This document shows, piece after piece, positions 1 to 9,813 of a stretch of DNA of 64,000 nucleotides. Location: assembly GCA_038745585.1 (NCBI GenBank), contig JBCDLH010000013.1, positions 49,790 to 113,789 of the forward strand, read 5' to 3'. The notes under the pieces were generated by a model that saw nothing but the letters and a program-made list of their open reading frames with translations, did not search any database and was not told the DNA's origin. The position numbers and the translations under genes were made by a program. This DNA comes from HLUCCA09 sp038745585 (lineage in GTDB: Bacteria; Pseudomonadota; Alphaproteobacteria; Rhodobacterales; Rhodobacteraceae). The first letter of the stretch is position 1, and every line of letters starts with the position of its first letter.

Positions 1-730
1 TAAAGACAACGGCTGCGTATTCGATGCTCGGCCCGAAGGCGCCAAAAGAGGCGTCAGAATTGGCAAATCCGCCAGTCGCAATGGTCGTCATTGCAAGGAC
101 GGTCGCGTCGAACCCGTCCATGCCAAGCGCGAAATACGTGATGCCGCAGGCGGCCGTGAGACTGAAGTATACGACCGAAATCCGGCTCGCGATCTCGGTC
201 GCTCGCGGCAGGATCTTTCCAAAAGTGTCGAAACCTTCGGATCGGAAGATCTGCATGCCGCCAACGCGGAGCTCGGGCAGAAACACCATAGCGACGACGA
301 TGATCCCGATCCCGCCGAACCACTGCATGAGCCCGCGCCACATCAGAAGGCCCGCGGGCAACTCCTCCAGCCCCGAAAAGACGGTTGAGCCGGTCGTCGT
401 AAGCCCCGACATTGCCTCAAAGAATGCATCGACATAGCGCGCCTCTGTTTCCCCCAAAATGAAGGGCAGCGCGCCGAAGACCGGGAGCGCCAGCCAGACG
501 CCCGTCGTGAGCAGAAAAGTCTGGCGCAGATTGAGGCCCTGACCCACGGCATTGGCGCAGGCGAGCGCAAGCAAAACGCCAATGATGACCGTCAGCAGAG
601 CGGACTCGGCGAAGGCGGGCCAATGGCCGTTCCCTTCCAGAAGGTCGACGCCCATCGGGATGACCATGGATACGCCGAGCACCGCCACGAGCAGGCCAAT
701 GACATATCCCACCGGACGAATGTCGAACAT
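1..730 (-). CDS. trkH: TrkH-family potassium transporter, 5' part only
   Basis: This is the N-terminal 243 residues of a K+ uptake channel subunit that would work with a cytoplasmic NAD-binding TrkA partner. The frame is open from an ATG at 730 to the window edge, so the C-terminus is missing. Hydrophobic segments follow one another from the start (MFDIRPVGYVIGLLVAVLGV). The potassium-filter segment AMSGLTTTGSTVF is visible near residue 105, followed by a Trp-Phe-Gly-Gly-Ile-Gly membrane segment typical of TrkH. Other frames here are only fragments. No partner gene is in the window. The family call is firm; which of several TrkH paralogues it is cannot be told. Confidence 0.88.
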   Translation of the reverse strand, partial: MFDIRPVGYVIGLLVAVLGVSMVIPMGVDLLEGNGHWPAFAESALLTVIIGVLLALACANAVGQGLNLRQTFLLTTGVWLALPVFGALPFILGETEARYVDAFFEAMSGLTTTGSTVFSGLEELPAGLLMWRGLMQWFGGIGIIVVAMVFLPELRVGGMQIFRSEGFDTFGKILPRATEIASRISVVYFSLTAACGITYFALGMDGFDATVLAMTTIATGGFANSDASFGAFGPSIEYAAVVF

Positions 731-1122
731 GGGCGCGAGCGTTGTCCCGCCGGGTCTGAAGTGTCAAGCAGTGCAGCGCTGCGGACCGCGCCCGGCCGAG
801 AGACGGATTGGGCAAGTGGTGCGCGTGGGACGCGTCCGATGAGGTGGTTGGAGGCGTAGTGGGCTCGAAACACTCTTTGCTCGATGGCCGCCATTGGTAC
901 GGCGCTTTGCGCCTTTGTCCCGCGCTATCGGACAGCCGCGCGTGCCGTCCGTGAGCTCCTAACCATCAGGAGGACGCGTTCAAAACGTCCCACCAATAAG
1001 CGAGCCTCCGACAGCACACGGCTTGCGTTTGGCGCGTTCGATCCGCCTTGGCGCACATGAACCGCTACAGATTCCTTGAGGTTTCAACCCCGCGTTTCCC
1101 CAAGACTGGTTCCCCCGCCGCG
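731..1122. other. Noncoding interval upstream of trkH
   Basis: No credible coding frame covers this stretch. It lies between the 5' end of trkH and the 3' end of the ABC exporter gene, both on the minus strand, so it should hold the exporter's transcript end and the trkH promoter. I see one weak hairpin (GGACG and CGTCC arms near 971-990) without a T-run, and no clear promoter match. Confidence 0.5.
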
Positions 1123-2880
1123 CTAAGCGGCGAGGGTCTGGCGCTCGCGCAGGGCGCGGTAGAGGCCATTCTGGCGCGCCATCAACTCATCGGGTGCGCC
1201 GTCTTCGAGGATGCGGCCCTGATCGAAAACGAGGATCCGGTCCATCCGTTCGACCGTTGCGAGCCGGTGCGCAATGACGAGCGTCGTGCGCCCCTCCATC
1301 AGCCGTTCGGCCGCCTCTGCCACCCGCGCCTCCGCCTCAGAATCAAGCGATGACGTCGCCTCGTCCATCACGAGAACCGGCGCATCCGACAGGAACGCGC
1401 GCGCAATCGCGACGCGCTGACGTTCCCCGCCCGAGAGCTTTACCCCCCGTTCGCCGACCTCTGTACCAAACCCTTTGGGCAGACGTTGGATGAAGTCGGC
1501 GGCACCGGCGCGAACGGCCGCCTGGCGCACCTCCGACGGCGTCGCGCCCGGCCGGGCATAGGCGATGTTCTCCGCTAGGGAGCGGTGAAACAGAATGGGC
1601 TCTTGCGGTACCAAGGCGATCTGCTGACGCAACTCGGAGAGCTGCACCGAGCCGATGTCGACCCCTCCGAGCAGGATCGCGCCCCCGGTGATCTCATGGA
1701 TGCGCTGGATGAGCTTGACGAATGTCGTCTTGCCCGACCCTGAGCGGCCGACAAGGCCGACCTTCTGCCCCGCAGCGATCGCGACGCTGAGATCGGAAAA
1801 GAGCGGCGTCGGCGCGCCCGCATAGCCGTAATCGACGTGCTCGAAGGCCAGCGTCGCCGCGCGCGGCGGGAGGGCACGTCGCGGATGTCGGACAACTTCG
1901 CGCTCCGGCGCAGACGTCATGAGCTCGACGAGTTCCTCTGCGTCGTTGATGGCCTTCTGAAGCATCCGCACGTGGCTGCCGATCTGGCGCAGATAGCCGT
2001 CGAGCATGCCGAGCGCTGAGACGACGAAAGCGATTTCGCCAGCACCTGCGAGCCCACGGACGAAGGCTATCAATGCACCGCCCAGAACGGCGGCGCGTAG
2101 GCTCCAGAGCGACACGTCCTGCGCAAGGCCCGACCATGTGCCCCGCCGCCAGGTTCGCCGTGTGCGATGAGCCCATTTCGACAGGACGCGCTGAATGCGG
2201 TTGTCTTCTCGGTCTTCGCCCGCATGGGCGCGCACAACGGCGTTCGACGTGATCGCGTCGGCCAATGCGCCCGAAACTCGGCTGTCTTGCGCGTTTGAGA
2301 GGCGCGCCGCCGGGGCGACCCAAAGGAGCGTCAAGGCAAGCGAGAGGCCGATGAAGAGGAGCGCGCCCGAAAGCGCGACAAGGCCAATCTGCCAGCGAAA
2401 CGCGGCGAGCGTCGCGATTGTCCCGACGAGGACGAGCAGCGAGGGCAGGAGCGCGAGAAAAAGAACGTCTGCCATATCGTCGAGTGCCCAGGCACCACGC
2501 GTGATCTGGCGCACCGTGGAGCCGGCAAAGGCGTTGGCGTGCCAATCCGCAGGGAGCCGCTGGACGCGAGCGAACGCTTCGGTCTCGGCCTCGCGCATCG
2601 TCGGTACGGTCAGATTGATGATTGTGAAGTAGCTCAAGACCTTGGTCACGAAAGACACCGTCCCAAGGCCGAGAAGGAGCGCGAAAGGTCCCCACGGGCT
2701 GGCACCGTCAGATACCGCCGCAACGAGTTGGCCAGTCACGACGGGGATCGCGACATCGGCGGCGGTCGATGTCAGGATCAGCAAGAGGACAATGCCAAGA
2801 AGGCTCCGACGGCGCAGCCAAAGGCGCGCTGCGAAGGCCAAGACGCGCGCAAAGGCGCCGCTGGTCGAGAAACGAGACAT
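1123..2880 (-). CDS. ABC exporter, fused membrane and ATPase domains (MsbA/multidrug type)
   Basis: A 585-residue half-transporter that should act as a homodimer or heterodimer in the inner membrane and export a lipid, drug or other hydrophobic substrate. Residues 1-300 form a six-helix transmembrane domain. The ATPase domain follows from about 345, with Walker A GRSGSGKTT, the signature LSGGERQRVAIARA, Walker B VLVMDEATSSLD and the H-loop IAHR. All ATP-binding elements are intact. It stands alone, without an adaptor or outer membrane partner, so the substrate cannot be assigned. The start MSRFSTSGAF begins a short basic N-terminus ahead of the first helix. Confidence 0.9.
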   Translation of the reverse strand: MSRFSTSGAFARVLAFAARLWLRRRSLLGIVLLLILTSTAADVAIPVVTGQLVAAVSDGASPWGPFALLLGLGTVSFVTKVLSYFTIINLTVPTMREAETEAFARVQRLPADWHANAFAGSTVRQITRGAWALDDMADVLFLALLPSLLVLVGTIATLAAFRWQIGLVALSGALLFIGLSLALTLLWVAPAARLSNAQDSRVSGALADAITSNAVVRAHAGEDREDNRIQRVLSKWAHRTRRTWRRGTWSGLAQDVSLWSLRAAVLGGALIAFVRGLAGAGEIAFVVSALGMLDGYLRQIGSHVRMLQKAINDAEELVELMTSAPEREVVRHPRRALPPRAATLAFEHVDYGYAGAPTPLFSDLSVAIAAGQKVGLVGRSGSGKTTFVKLIQRIHEITGGAILLGGVDIGSVQLSELRQQIALVPQEPILFHRSLAENIAYARPGATPSEVRQAAVRAGAADFIQRLPKGFGTEVGERGVKLSGGERQRVAIARAFLSDAPVLVMDEATSSLDSEAEARVAEAAERLMEGRTTLVIAHRLATVERMDRILVFDQGRILEDGAPDELMARQNGLYRALRERQTLAA

Positions 2881-3324
2881 GGGAGACGCACGAACACATG
2901 GTCCGCGCCCTATTTGAGCTGAGCCGAGGCTCGAGGGGAAGTACGATGGATGGGACGCGAAGGGCGCGGTGCGCCCGGTCGGGTCACATAAAGGCGGACA
3001 TTTTAAGAACGCCGGGCGCCAGGAAACGACGGAATGCTATCATGATCGCCCTCCTCGTTTTGGCGCGTGGTATATGTGCTCGATAGAGCGGGCGTCCCCG
3101 ATCTGTCAAGCGAAAGAGCGGGCATTGCTGTCTACTCAGCAGGACACCGCGCGATGGGGCGGTTGGGGGATAAAAGCGGGACGTAGTCAAGCCAGTGGAG
3201 CGCCTGATAGACGCGCACGCCATGATGCAAGCGCGGCGATCACACCATGCTGCCTCGCAAGTGACCCTACGACACGTTCGGGCCGCTGTGCTTTGGGACG
3301 GCGCACTCCGCGCCGAATGCAAAC
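2881..3324. other. Noncoding interval between gyrB and the ABC exporter
   Basis: About 440 bases lie downstream of gyrB and upstream of the exporter gene. Short open frames on both strands are rich in Arg, Ala and Ser and look like noncoding GC-rich sequence. A GGCGC/GCGCC hairpin sits at about 3300-3314 just past the gyrB stop, without a following T-run. I see no RNA gene and no DnaA box. Confidence 0.45.
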
Positions 3325-5745
3325 CTACGCGTCGAGGTTCTCGACCCTCAGCGCATTCGATTGGATGAACTCTCGGCGCGGTTCAACGACGTCGCCCATC
3401 AGCTTGGTAAAGATATCGTCGGCTTCGGCGACATCTTCGACCTTGACCTGCAGTAGCCGCCGGTCGCCCTCGGGATCGAGCGTTGTTTCCCAGAGTTGGT
3501 CCGGGTTCATCTCTCCCAGGCCCTTGTAGCGCTGAAGGGTCAGCCCTTTTTCGCCCTCGGCGAGGACCGCGTCGAGAAGATCGAGCGGGCCGTAGATGTC
3601 GGTCCCCTTCTCCTTGCGCATGAGCCGAGCTGGCAGGGCGTAGACCTCCCGCAACCCTTCCGTGTGACTTCCCAGGGCCCGGGCTTCGCCGGAGCGGAGC
3701 GCTTGGCCATCGAGCGTGCGCACCTCCTCGACGCCGCGCACCACGCGGCTGAGACGAATGCCACGATCTTGGGTCGGGCGGCCTTGCCAGCCGCGCTCAT
3801 ACTCGACCGAGACAAGGTCGAGCCGGGTCGCGACAGCATCTGCGACGCCTTGAAGATCGGCATCCGCCTGACCTGGCAGGAACGCCCCTGCAATGGCCGC
3901 CTGTTCGAGGATCCTGCGCCGATAATGCGTCGGAAAGCTCTCGGTCACGCGTTTGACTTGCCGCGCTTCCTCGACGACGCGCGCCAGGTCCGGCCCCGCG
4001 ATCTCCTCGCCCGAGCCGAGACGAAGGACAGCCCCATCGGCGCCGGTTTTAATGAGATAGTCTTCAAGCGCCGGCTCGTCCTTGAGGTAGACCTCAGATT
4101 TGCCGCGGCTGACCTTAAAGAGCGGCGGTTCGGCGATGTAGAGATAGCCGCCCTCGATAATATCCGGCATCTGCCGAAAGAAGAACGTCAGCAGCAGCGT
4201 GCGGATATGCGCGCCATCGACATCAGCGTCGGTCATAATGATGATCTTGTGGTAGCGCAGCTTCGAAATGTCGAACTCATCCCGTCCGATGCCGGTGCCG
4301 AGGGCGGTGATCAGCGTGCCAATCTCTTGGCTCGACAGCATCCGGTCGAACCGCGCCCGCTCCACATTGAGGATCTTGCCCCGGAGCGGCAGAACCGCCT
4401 GGTTGGCCCGTGCGCGCCCCTGCTTGGCAGAGCCCCCGGCGCTATCGCCCTCGACGAGGAAGAGTTCGGACTTCGCCGGGTCCTTCTCCTGACAATCGGC
4501 GAGCTTGCCGGGGAGGGAGGCGACATCCATTGCCGTCTTGCGCCGCGTCAGCTCCCGCGCCTTGCGCGCCGCTTCCCGCGCCAGAGCCGCCTCGACTATC
4601 TTGGTGACGATGATCTTGGCCTCGGCGGGATGCTCCTCAAACCACTCCCCGAGCTTTTCGTTCATCAGGCCCTCAACAGCGGGGCGAACCTCGGAGGACA
4701 CAAGCTTGTCCTTGGTCTGGCTTGAGAATTTCGGGTCGGGTACCTTCACCGACAGCACTGCTGTCAGCCCCTCGCGCGCGTCGTCGCCGGTAAATGACAC
4801 CTTCTCTTTCCGCGCGATCCCGCTTGCGCCCGCGTAGTGGTTGATCGTCCGCGTCAGCGCCCCGCGAAAGCCCGCAAGATGCGTGCCGCCGTCGCGCTGC
4901 GGGATGTTGTTGGTGAAGGGCAGCACCATCTCATTGTAGCTGTCGTTCCACCACATGGCGATTTCAACGCCGATCCCGTCTTTCTCGCCCTCGATATAGA
5001 TCGGGTCGCCCATATGCGATTGTTTGGAGCGATCGATATAGCGAACGAACTCGCGCACCCCACCCTCGTAGCACAACTCGGTCTCGATCACCTCCGGGTG
5101 CCGCTCATCGCGCAGAACGATCCGAACGCCGGAATTGAGGAACGCGAGCTCGCGCAGGCGCGTCTCCAACGTCTTGAACGAGTAATCGAGGTTCGAGAAT
5201 GTGTTGGTGGAGGCGAGAAAGCGGACCTCGGTGCCCTTCTGACCGTCCGCCTCGCCCACGACCTCCAGATGGTTGACCGTATCGCCCGTCTCGAACCGGG
5301 CGACATGCTCCTTCCCGTCACGCCAGATACGAAGCTCCAGCCAATCCGAGAGCGCATTCACGACCGAGACGCCGACGCCATGCAGACCGCCCGACACCTT
5401 GTAGGAATTCTGGTCAAACTTCCCGCCCGCATGGAGCTGGGTCATGATGACCTCGGCCGCGCTCACCCCCTCCTCGGGGTGCATCTCGACTGGGATCCCG
5501 CGGCCATTGTCGCGCACCGAAACGCTGTCATCGGCGTGGATCGTAACGGTCACGGAATCCGCGTGGCCCGCGAGCGCCTCGTCGATCCCGTTATCGACGA
5601 CCTCATAGACCATATGGTGCAGGCCAGAGCCGTCATCCGTGTCGCCGATATACATACCGGGACGTTTGCGCACGGCCTCCAGGCCCTTGAGAACCTTGAT
5701 GGAATCAGCCCCATAGGCATCCGTTGCGCGCGCTTTTTCGGCCAT
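3325..5745 (-). CDS. gyrB: DNA gyrase subunit B
   Basis: ATPase subunit of gyrase, which introduces negative supercoils with GyrA. The protein is 806 residues from the start chosen here. The GHKL ATPase motifs EVVDNGIDEAL and DNGRGIP are near the N-terminus. The TOPRIM elements LVEGDSAGGSAKQGR and DADVDGAHIRTLLLTFF follow in the second half, and the conserved tail segment LQRYKGLGEMNP is present. The frame runs upstream to 5814. I prefer the ATG at 5745 (MAEKARATDAYGADSIKVLK) because GGAGGG lies nine bases before it and the length then fits the family. It follows recF on the same strand. Confidence 0.95.
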   Translation of the reverse strand: MAEKARATDAYGADSIKVLKGLEAVRKRPGMYIGDTDDGSGLHHMVYEVVDNGIDEALAGHADSVTVTIHADDSVSVRDNGRGIPVEMHPEEGVSAAEVIMTQLHAGGKFDQNSYKVSGGLHGVGVSVVNALSDWLELRIWRDGKEHVARFETGDTVNHLEVVGEADGQKGTEVRFLASTNTFSNLDYSFKTLETRLRELAFLNSGVRIVLRDERHPEVIETELCYEGGVREFVRYIDRSKQSHMGDPIYIEGEKDGIGVEIAMWWNDSYNEMVLPFTNNIPQRDGGTHLAGFRGALTRTINHYAGASGIARKEKVSFTGDDAREGLTAVLSVKVPDPKFSSQTKDKLVSSEVRPAVEGLMNEKLGEWFEEHPAEAKIIVTKIVEAALAREAARKARELTRRKTAMDVASLPGKLADCQEKDPAKSELFLVEGDSAGGSAKQGRARANQAVLPLRGKILNVERARFDRMLSSQEIGTLITALGTGIGRDEFDISKLRYHKIIIMTDADVDGAHIRTLLLTFFFRQMPDIIEGGYLYIAEPPLFKVSRGKSEVYLKDEPALEDYLIKTGADGAVLRLGSGEEIAGPDLARVVEEARQVKRVTESFPTHYRRRILEQAAIAGAFLPGQADADLQGVADAVATRLDLVSVEYERGWQGRPTQDRGIRLSRVVRGVEEVRTLDGQALRSGEARALGSHTEGLREVYALPARLMRKEKGTDIYGPLDLLDAVLAEGEKGLTLQRYKGLGEMNPDQLWETTLDPEGDRRLLQVKVEDVAEADDIFTKLMGDVVEPRREFIQSNALRVENLDA

Positions 5746-5865
5746 AGGCGGCGGCCCTCCATTTTTCACAGGTTTATAGGCGGTCATGGGGGGATTGTCA
5801 CGCCGAACCCCCAAGATATGGTGTCTCGCGGGGTGGATTTTGAGTCGCTCGAAACGTCGCTCACC

Positions 5866-6972
5866 TTAGCCCTCGATGACGCGGCTCTCGCCGTCCATTT
5901 CGCTGACGCCCAGGTGCTGCGCGCGCGGCCCCAGCTCGGCAAAAAGCTCGGGCCCTGTCCCTGTCAGCCAGGCCTGTGCGCCGAGCGCGCAGACCTCGTC
6001 ATAGAGCGCGGCGCGGCGCCCGGCGTCGAGATGCGCGGCGACCTCGTCGAGGAGGAGAAGCGGGGCCGCGCCGAAATCCTCGGCCAGAGCGCGCGCGTTG
6101 GAGAGGACGAGCGATAGAAGAAGCGCCTTTTGCTCGCCGGTCGAGCATTGTGCTGCGGCAACGCCCTTGGCCGCATACGTTGCTGCGAGATCCGCCCGGT
6201 GCGGCCCCGTCAGCGTGCGGCCCGCCGCCATGTCCCGCCCGCGTGTCTCGGAAAACGCCGTTTCCAAGTCCTCCACGCGCTCGGGCATGTCGGCCCCCGG
6301 CGGCCCGACGATCTCGAGCATGGCCGCCGGAAACGCCGTCGCGGCCCCGTTCTGTGCGCTGGCGATCCGTGCCAGAGCGGCCCTGCGATTGGCGGCGATC
6401 TCTGCGCCCGCCTCGGCCATGCGCGCCTCCAACGCGCCGTACCAGCCCGGATCGCGTACCTCATCCTTCAGCAGTCGGTTCCGCTCGCGCATCGCCTTGT
6501 CGTAGGTCAGGACGGCCTCACCATGCCGCGGCTCAAACGACAAAACGATCCGGTCTAGAAACCGCCGCCGCCCCTCGGCCCCTTCCGTCCAGAGCCGATC
6601 CATCGCGGGCACGAGCCAGACCACACGGGCAAGCCGGCCGAGCGCGATCTGGGGCGCAGCCTTACCGTCGATGCGCACAGTCCGCGCCGCGCCCGCCTCC
6701 GCCGCGGTTTCGATCTCATGTCCGCGCCCGAGGCTCTCGATCTCCGCCCGGACCCGCCAGCCCACGCCAGCGGCGCGTCGCCCCAGCTCCTCGGCGCCCG
6801 CCCGGCGCAGCCCGCGCCCGGGCGACAAGAGCGAGACGGCCTCTAGGAGGTTGGTCTTGCCGGCGCCGTTCGGTCCATAGATCGCGATCGGACGCAAGTC
6901 AAAGTCGAGCGCCAGCTTGGCATGGGAGCGGAACTGCGCGAGGGCCAGCGATGTCACCGCGAGGCCTGGCAC
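5866..6972 (-). CDS. recF: DNA replication and repair protein RecF
   Basis: RecF is an SMC-like ATPase that helps load RecA at gaps through RecFOR. The 368-residue protein has Walker A YGPNGAGKTNLLEA near residue 33 and the C-terminal LLLLDEVAAHLD Walker B, as expected for full-length RecF. The start is a GTG at 6972 (reading VPGLAVTSLALAQFRSH). An in-frame GTG five codons further in is the main alternative. The GTG at 6972 is preceded by an AAGAAGGGGGG ribosome binding site that belongs to a repeated intergenic element. It lies between dnaN and gyrB on the same strand. Confidence 0.93.
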   Translation of the reverse strand: MPGLAVTSLALAQFRSHAKLALDFDLRPIAIYGPNGAGKTNLLEAVSLLSPGRGLRRAGAEELGRRAAGVGWRVRAEIESLGRGHEIETAAEAGAARTVRIDGKAAPQIALGRLARVVWLVPAMDRLWTEGAEGRRRFLDRIVLSFEPRHGEAVLTYDKAMRERNRLLKDEVRDPGWYGALEARMAEAGAEIAANRRAALARIASAQNGAATAFPAAMLEIVGPPGADMPERVEDLETAFSETRGRDMAAGRTLTGPHRADLAATYAAKGVAAAQCSTGEQKALLLSLVLSNARALAEDFGAAPLLLLDEVAAHLDAGRRAALYDEVCALGAQAWLTGTGPELFAELGPRAQHLGVSEMDGESRVIEG

Positions 6973-6980
6973 CGCGCCCC

Positions 6981-7014
6981 CCTTCTTCTTGCTGAAAATA
7001 TCGCCGCCGGAGGC
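6981..7014 (-). repeat. Repeated GC-rich intergenic element, copy A
   Basis: Read on the minus strand this begins GCCTCCGGCGGCGATATTT and continues with a purine-rich tail containing CAGCAAGAAGAAGG. Near-identical copies lie at 47531-47563 and 49322-49356. This copy fills most of the gap between dnaN and recF, and its AAGAAGG tail ends about eight bases before the recF start, so it appears to supply the recF ribosome binding site. Confidence 0.75.
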
Positions 7015-7043
7015 ACCGGACGGACCGGCCGCGCCGCCGCCGC

Positions 7044-8162
7044 TCAGACGCGCATCGGCATCACGACATAGATCGCCGAAGTGTCGGAGCCTTCGCGCAT
7101 CAGCGTCGGATCGCCCGAGGAATTGAACATAAAGACCGCGTTTTCCCGGTCCACCTGGCTCGCAATTTCCAACAGGTATTTGGCGTTAAACCCGATCTCG
7201 AGCCGGTCGTCGCCGTAAGAGACCGCCAGTTCTTCCTCTGCTGCTCCGGAGTCGGGCGCGTTGACCGAGAGCACGAGCCGATCTTCGTCAAGCGCGAGCT
7301 TGACGGCGCGGGAGCGTTCGGACGAGACCGTCGCAACCCGGTCGACGGCTTTGGCAAAGTCGGCAGCGTCGACCTCCATCCGGCGCGGATTGCCGGCGGG
7401 GATCACGCGCGAATAATCCGGGAACGTCCCGTCGATGACCTTTGAGGTCAGCGTGATCTCGGGCGTTGCAAAGCGCACCTTCGTCTCCGAGACGGAAACT
7501 GCGATCATCGCCTCGTCATCGTCGAGGAGCTTGCGCAGTTCGCCCACCGTCTTGCGCGGCACGATCACGCCCGGCATCTCCTCGGCGCCCGCGGGCAGTG
7601 GCGCATCGACCCGGGCGAGGCGGTGCCCATCGGTCGCAACACAGCGCAGGACCCGGCCCTCGTCGCCGTCGGTGACATGCATGTAGACGCCATTCAGATA
7701 ATACCGCGTTTCCTCGGTCGAGATCGCGAATTTCGACTTGTCGAACAGGCGACGCAGGATCGGCGCGGGGGCCGAGAAGTTGGCCGCGTAGTCGGTCGTT
7801 GCCATGACTGGAAAGTCTTCCTTGGGCAGGGTCGCGAGCGTAAAGTGCGAGCGGCCCGCTTCGACTTCGAGTCGGCCTGAGGCGACATCGTCTGTAAGGC
7901 GGACGAGCGCGCCATCCGGGAGCTTACGAACAATGTCATGCATGGTGACCGCACTAACGGTCGTCGCGCCGGACCGCTCAACCTGAGACGTTGCGCGATC
8001 GACCACCTCGATATCGAGGTCCGTCGCGCGAAAACTCACCGCGTCGCCATCGGCCTCGATCAGGACATTTGCCAGAATCGGGATGGTGTTGCGCCGCTCG
8101 ACGACCGATTGTGCCTGCGCCAGCGCCCGCAGCAAGGCTGCGCGTTCCATGCTGATCTTCAT
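7044..8162 (-). CDS. dnaN: DNA polymerase III sliding clamp (beta subunit)
   Basis: The beta clamp forms a ring dimer that tethers polymerase III to DNA. From the ATG at 8162 (MKISMERAALLRALAQAQSV) it has 372 residues, the usual clamp length. A GAGGGGAG ribosome binding site lies about seven bases upstream; the longer frame to 8189 adds nine unconvincing residues. The family segment VVERRNTIPILANVLIEA and the C-terminal VVMPMRV are recognisable. dnaN sits 199 bases downstream of dnaA and 71 bases upstream of recF. Confidence 0.95.
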   Translation of the reverse strand: MKISMERAALLRALAQAQSVVERRNTIPILANVLIEADGDAVSFRATDLDIEVVDRATSQVERSGATTVSAVTMHDIVRKLPDGALVRLTDDVASGRLEVEAGRSHFTLATLPKEDFPVMATTDYAANFSAPAPILRRLFDKSKFAISTEETRYYLNGVYMHVTDGDEGRVLRCVATDGHRLARVDAPLPAGAEEMPGVIVPRKTVGELRKLLDDDEAMIAVSVSETKVRFATPEITLTSKVIDGTFPDYSRVIPAGNPRRMEVDAADFAKAVDRVATVSSERSRAVKLALDEDRLVLSVNAPDSGAAEEELAVSYGDDRLEIGFNAKYLLEIASQVDRENAVFMFNSSGDPTLMREGSDTSAIYVVMPMRV

Positions 8163-8361
8163 CCGCCGCTCCCCTCTTACGGTGTGCATTGCACCGCGCC
8201 CGCTCAGAGCCAGCCGAACGGGACTGGCACGTTAGACGAACCACGCGGGGGCACAAGGCCCGCAGCGTGCCAATCGGCGTCGGCAGCGCGGCGGATTTGG
8301 AAACTGTGTCGAGTAGGCGACGCGCCAGGCTACGGCGTGCCGCTTTGGGGGCGACGCGCGC

Positions 8362-9813
8362 CTATGCTTCGAGCATCCGTTGCAGGAGCTCCAGGTCTTC
8401 GGCGATCTGCGTGTCGCGCGCTTTCAGCTCTTCGACGCGCTTCACCGCATGCATAACCGTTGTGTGGTCGCGTCCACCAAAGCGCCGCCCGATCTCCGGC
8501 AGGGAGCGAGAGGTCAGCCGTTTCGCAAGATACATCGCCATCTGCCGCGGCCGGGCGACGGTGCGGTGGCGCTTGGGGCCGACCATGTCCGACAGGCGCA
8601 TATGGTAGTGCTCGGCGACGGTGCGTTGGATTTCTTCGATCGAGACCTTGCGGTCGGATGCGCGCAGAAGGTCCGACAGGCACTCCTGCGTCAATTCCAA
8701 CGTCACCTCTTTGCCGACGAGCGAGCCAAAAGCGAAGAGCTTTGTCAGCGCGCCTTCCAACACGCGCACATTCGTCGTGATCCTGTGGGCGAGAAATTCG
8801 AGCACGCTGTCCCGGATCGCAAGGCCCGGATAGCTCTCGCGATACTGGTCGCGTTTCTGCTGTAGGATACCGAGGCGCAGCTCGTAATCGGTCGGGTGAA
8901 GATCCACCACCAATCCCGATTGCAGGCGGCTTGCGATCCGGTTTTCGAGTTTCTTGATCTCGACCGGCGCGCGGTCGGCAGAGATTATAATCTGTTTGTT
9001 TTGGTCGACGAGCGCGTTGAATGTGTGGAAAAACTCTTCCTGTGTCGTGTCCTTGCCAGCTATGAACTGTACATCGTCGACCATCAGAACGTCGACCGTG
9101 CGGAAGATTTCCTTGAATTCCATCGTGCCGTTCTCGCGCAGCGCCTGCACGAAGCGATACATGAACTGCTCTGCCGAAAGGTAAACGACCTTAAGGTCGG
9201 GCCGGAAGGTCTGCAGGTGCCAGGCGATGGCGTGCATCAGATGTGTCTTGCCGAGCCCCACGCCGCCATAGAGGAAAAGCGGGTTGAAGGTAACAGCCGC
9301 TCCCTCCGCGACGCGGCGTGCTGCGGCGTGGGCGAGTTGGTTTGGCTTGCCGACAACAAACGTCTCGAACGTAAAACGCTTGTCGAGCGGTGCGCCTGGA
9401 AGCTCAGCAGCGCCGCCGACATGGGCCATCTTTGCGGCATGTCCACTTGCTTGCGGGCCGGTCGCAATCACCGCTTGCTCGCCCTTGGGCTGAGCGTTGC
9501 GGCGCGTTGAATTGCCCGCTCGCCCCTCCTGGTCGCGGCACTCCGTAGAGGTGTCGATGCTCCCTACGCCCTGTGTGGCGACGCTCAGTTCTACGCGATC
9601 GACGGGGACCCCAGTGCGGGCAATGTGCTGACAGATCTTGTCGGCGTAGTTCTGGGTCACCCAGCTCCGTACGAAAGTGGACGGCGCGCTAAAGTGCGCC
9701 ACGCCGTCCTCAAACGTGTTGAATTCCAGCGGCTCGATCCACGCGCTAAAGTTTGCTTCTCCGATTGCCTTTTCCAGACCCACGCATACCTGCCCCCAAG
9801 TATCATTCGTCAT
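8362..9813 (-). CDS. dnaA: Chromosomal replication initiator DnaA
   Basis: The origin-binding AAA+ initiator is 483 residues long. Domain I (about 1-80) begins TWGQVCVGLEKAIGEANFSAW. A low-complexity linker covers 80-145. The AAA+ core has Walker A GGVGLGKTH at about 183-191 and Walker B VDVLMVDDVQF. Domain IV carries the DNA-binding signature GGRDHTTVMHAVKRVEEL. All motifs are intact. The ATG at 9813 is preceded by a 515-base noncoding region with several inverted repeats, which presumably contains the dnaA promoter. rpsT lies upstream on the same strand, a common alphaproteobacterial arrangement. Confidence 0.96.
   Translation of the reverse strand: MTNDTWGQVCVGLEKAIGEANFSAWIEPLEFNTFEDGVAHFSAPSTFVRSWVTQNYADKICQHIARTGVPVDRVELSVATQGVGSIDTSTECRDQEGRAGNSTRRNAQPKGEQAVIATGPQASGHAAKMAHVGGAAELPGAPLDKRFTFETFVVGKPNQLAHAAARRVAEGAAVTFNPLFLYGGVGLGKTHLMHAIAWHLQTFRPDLKVVYLSAEQFMYRFVQALRENGTMEFKEIFRTVDVLMVDDVQFIAGKDTTQEEFFHTFNALVDQNKQIIISADRAPVEIKKLENRIASRLQSGLVVDLHPTDYELRLGILQQKRDQYRESYPGLAIRDSVLEFLAHRITTNVRVLEGALTKLFAFGSLVGKEVTLELTQECLSDLLRASDRKVSIEEIQRTVAEHYHMRLSDMVGPKRHRTVARPRQMAMYLAKRLTSRSLPEIGRRFGGRDHTTVMHAVKRVEELKARDTQIAEDLELLQRMLEA

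Noticed and set aside
9024..9032. DnaA-box-like TGTGGAAAA inside dnaA
   Set aside because: It is a single degenerate match within coding sequence and no cluster surrounds it.
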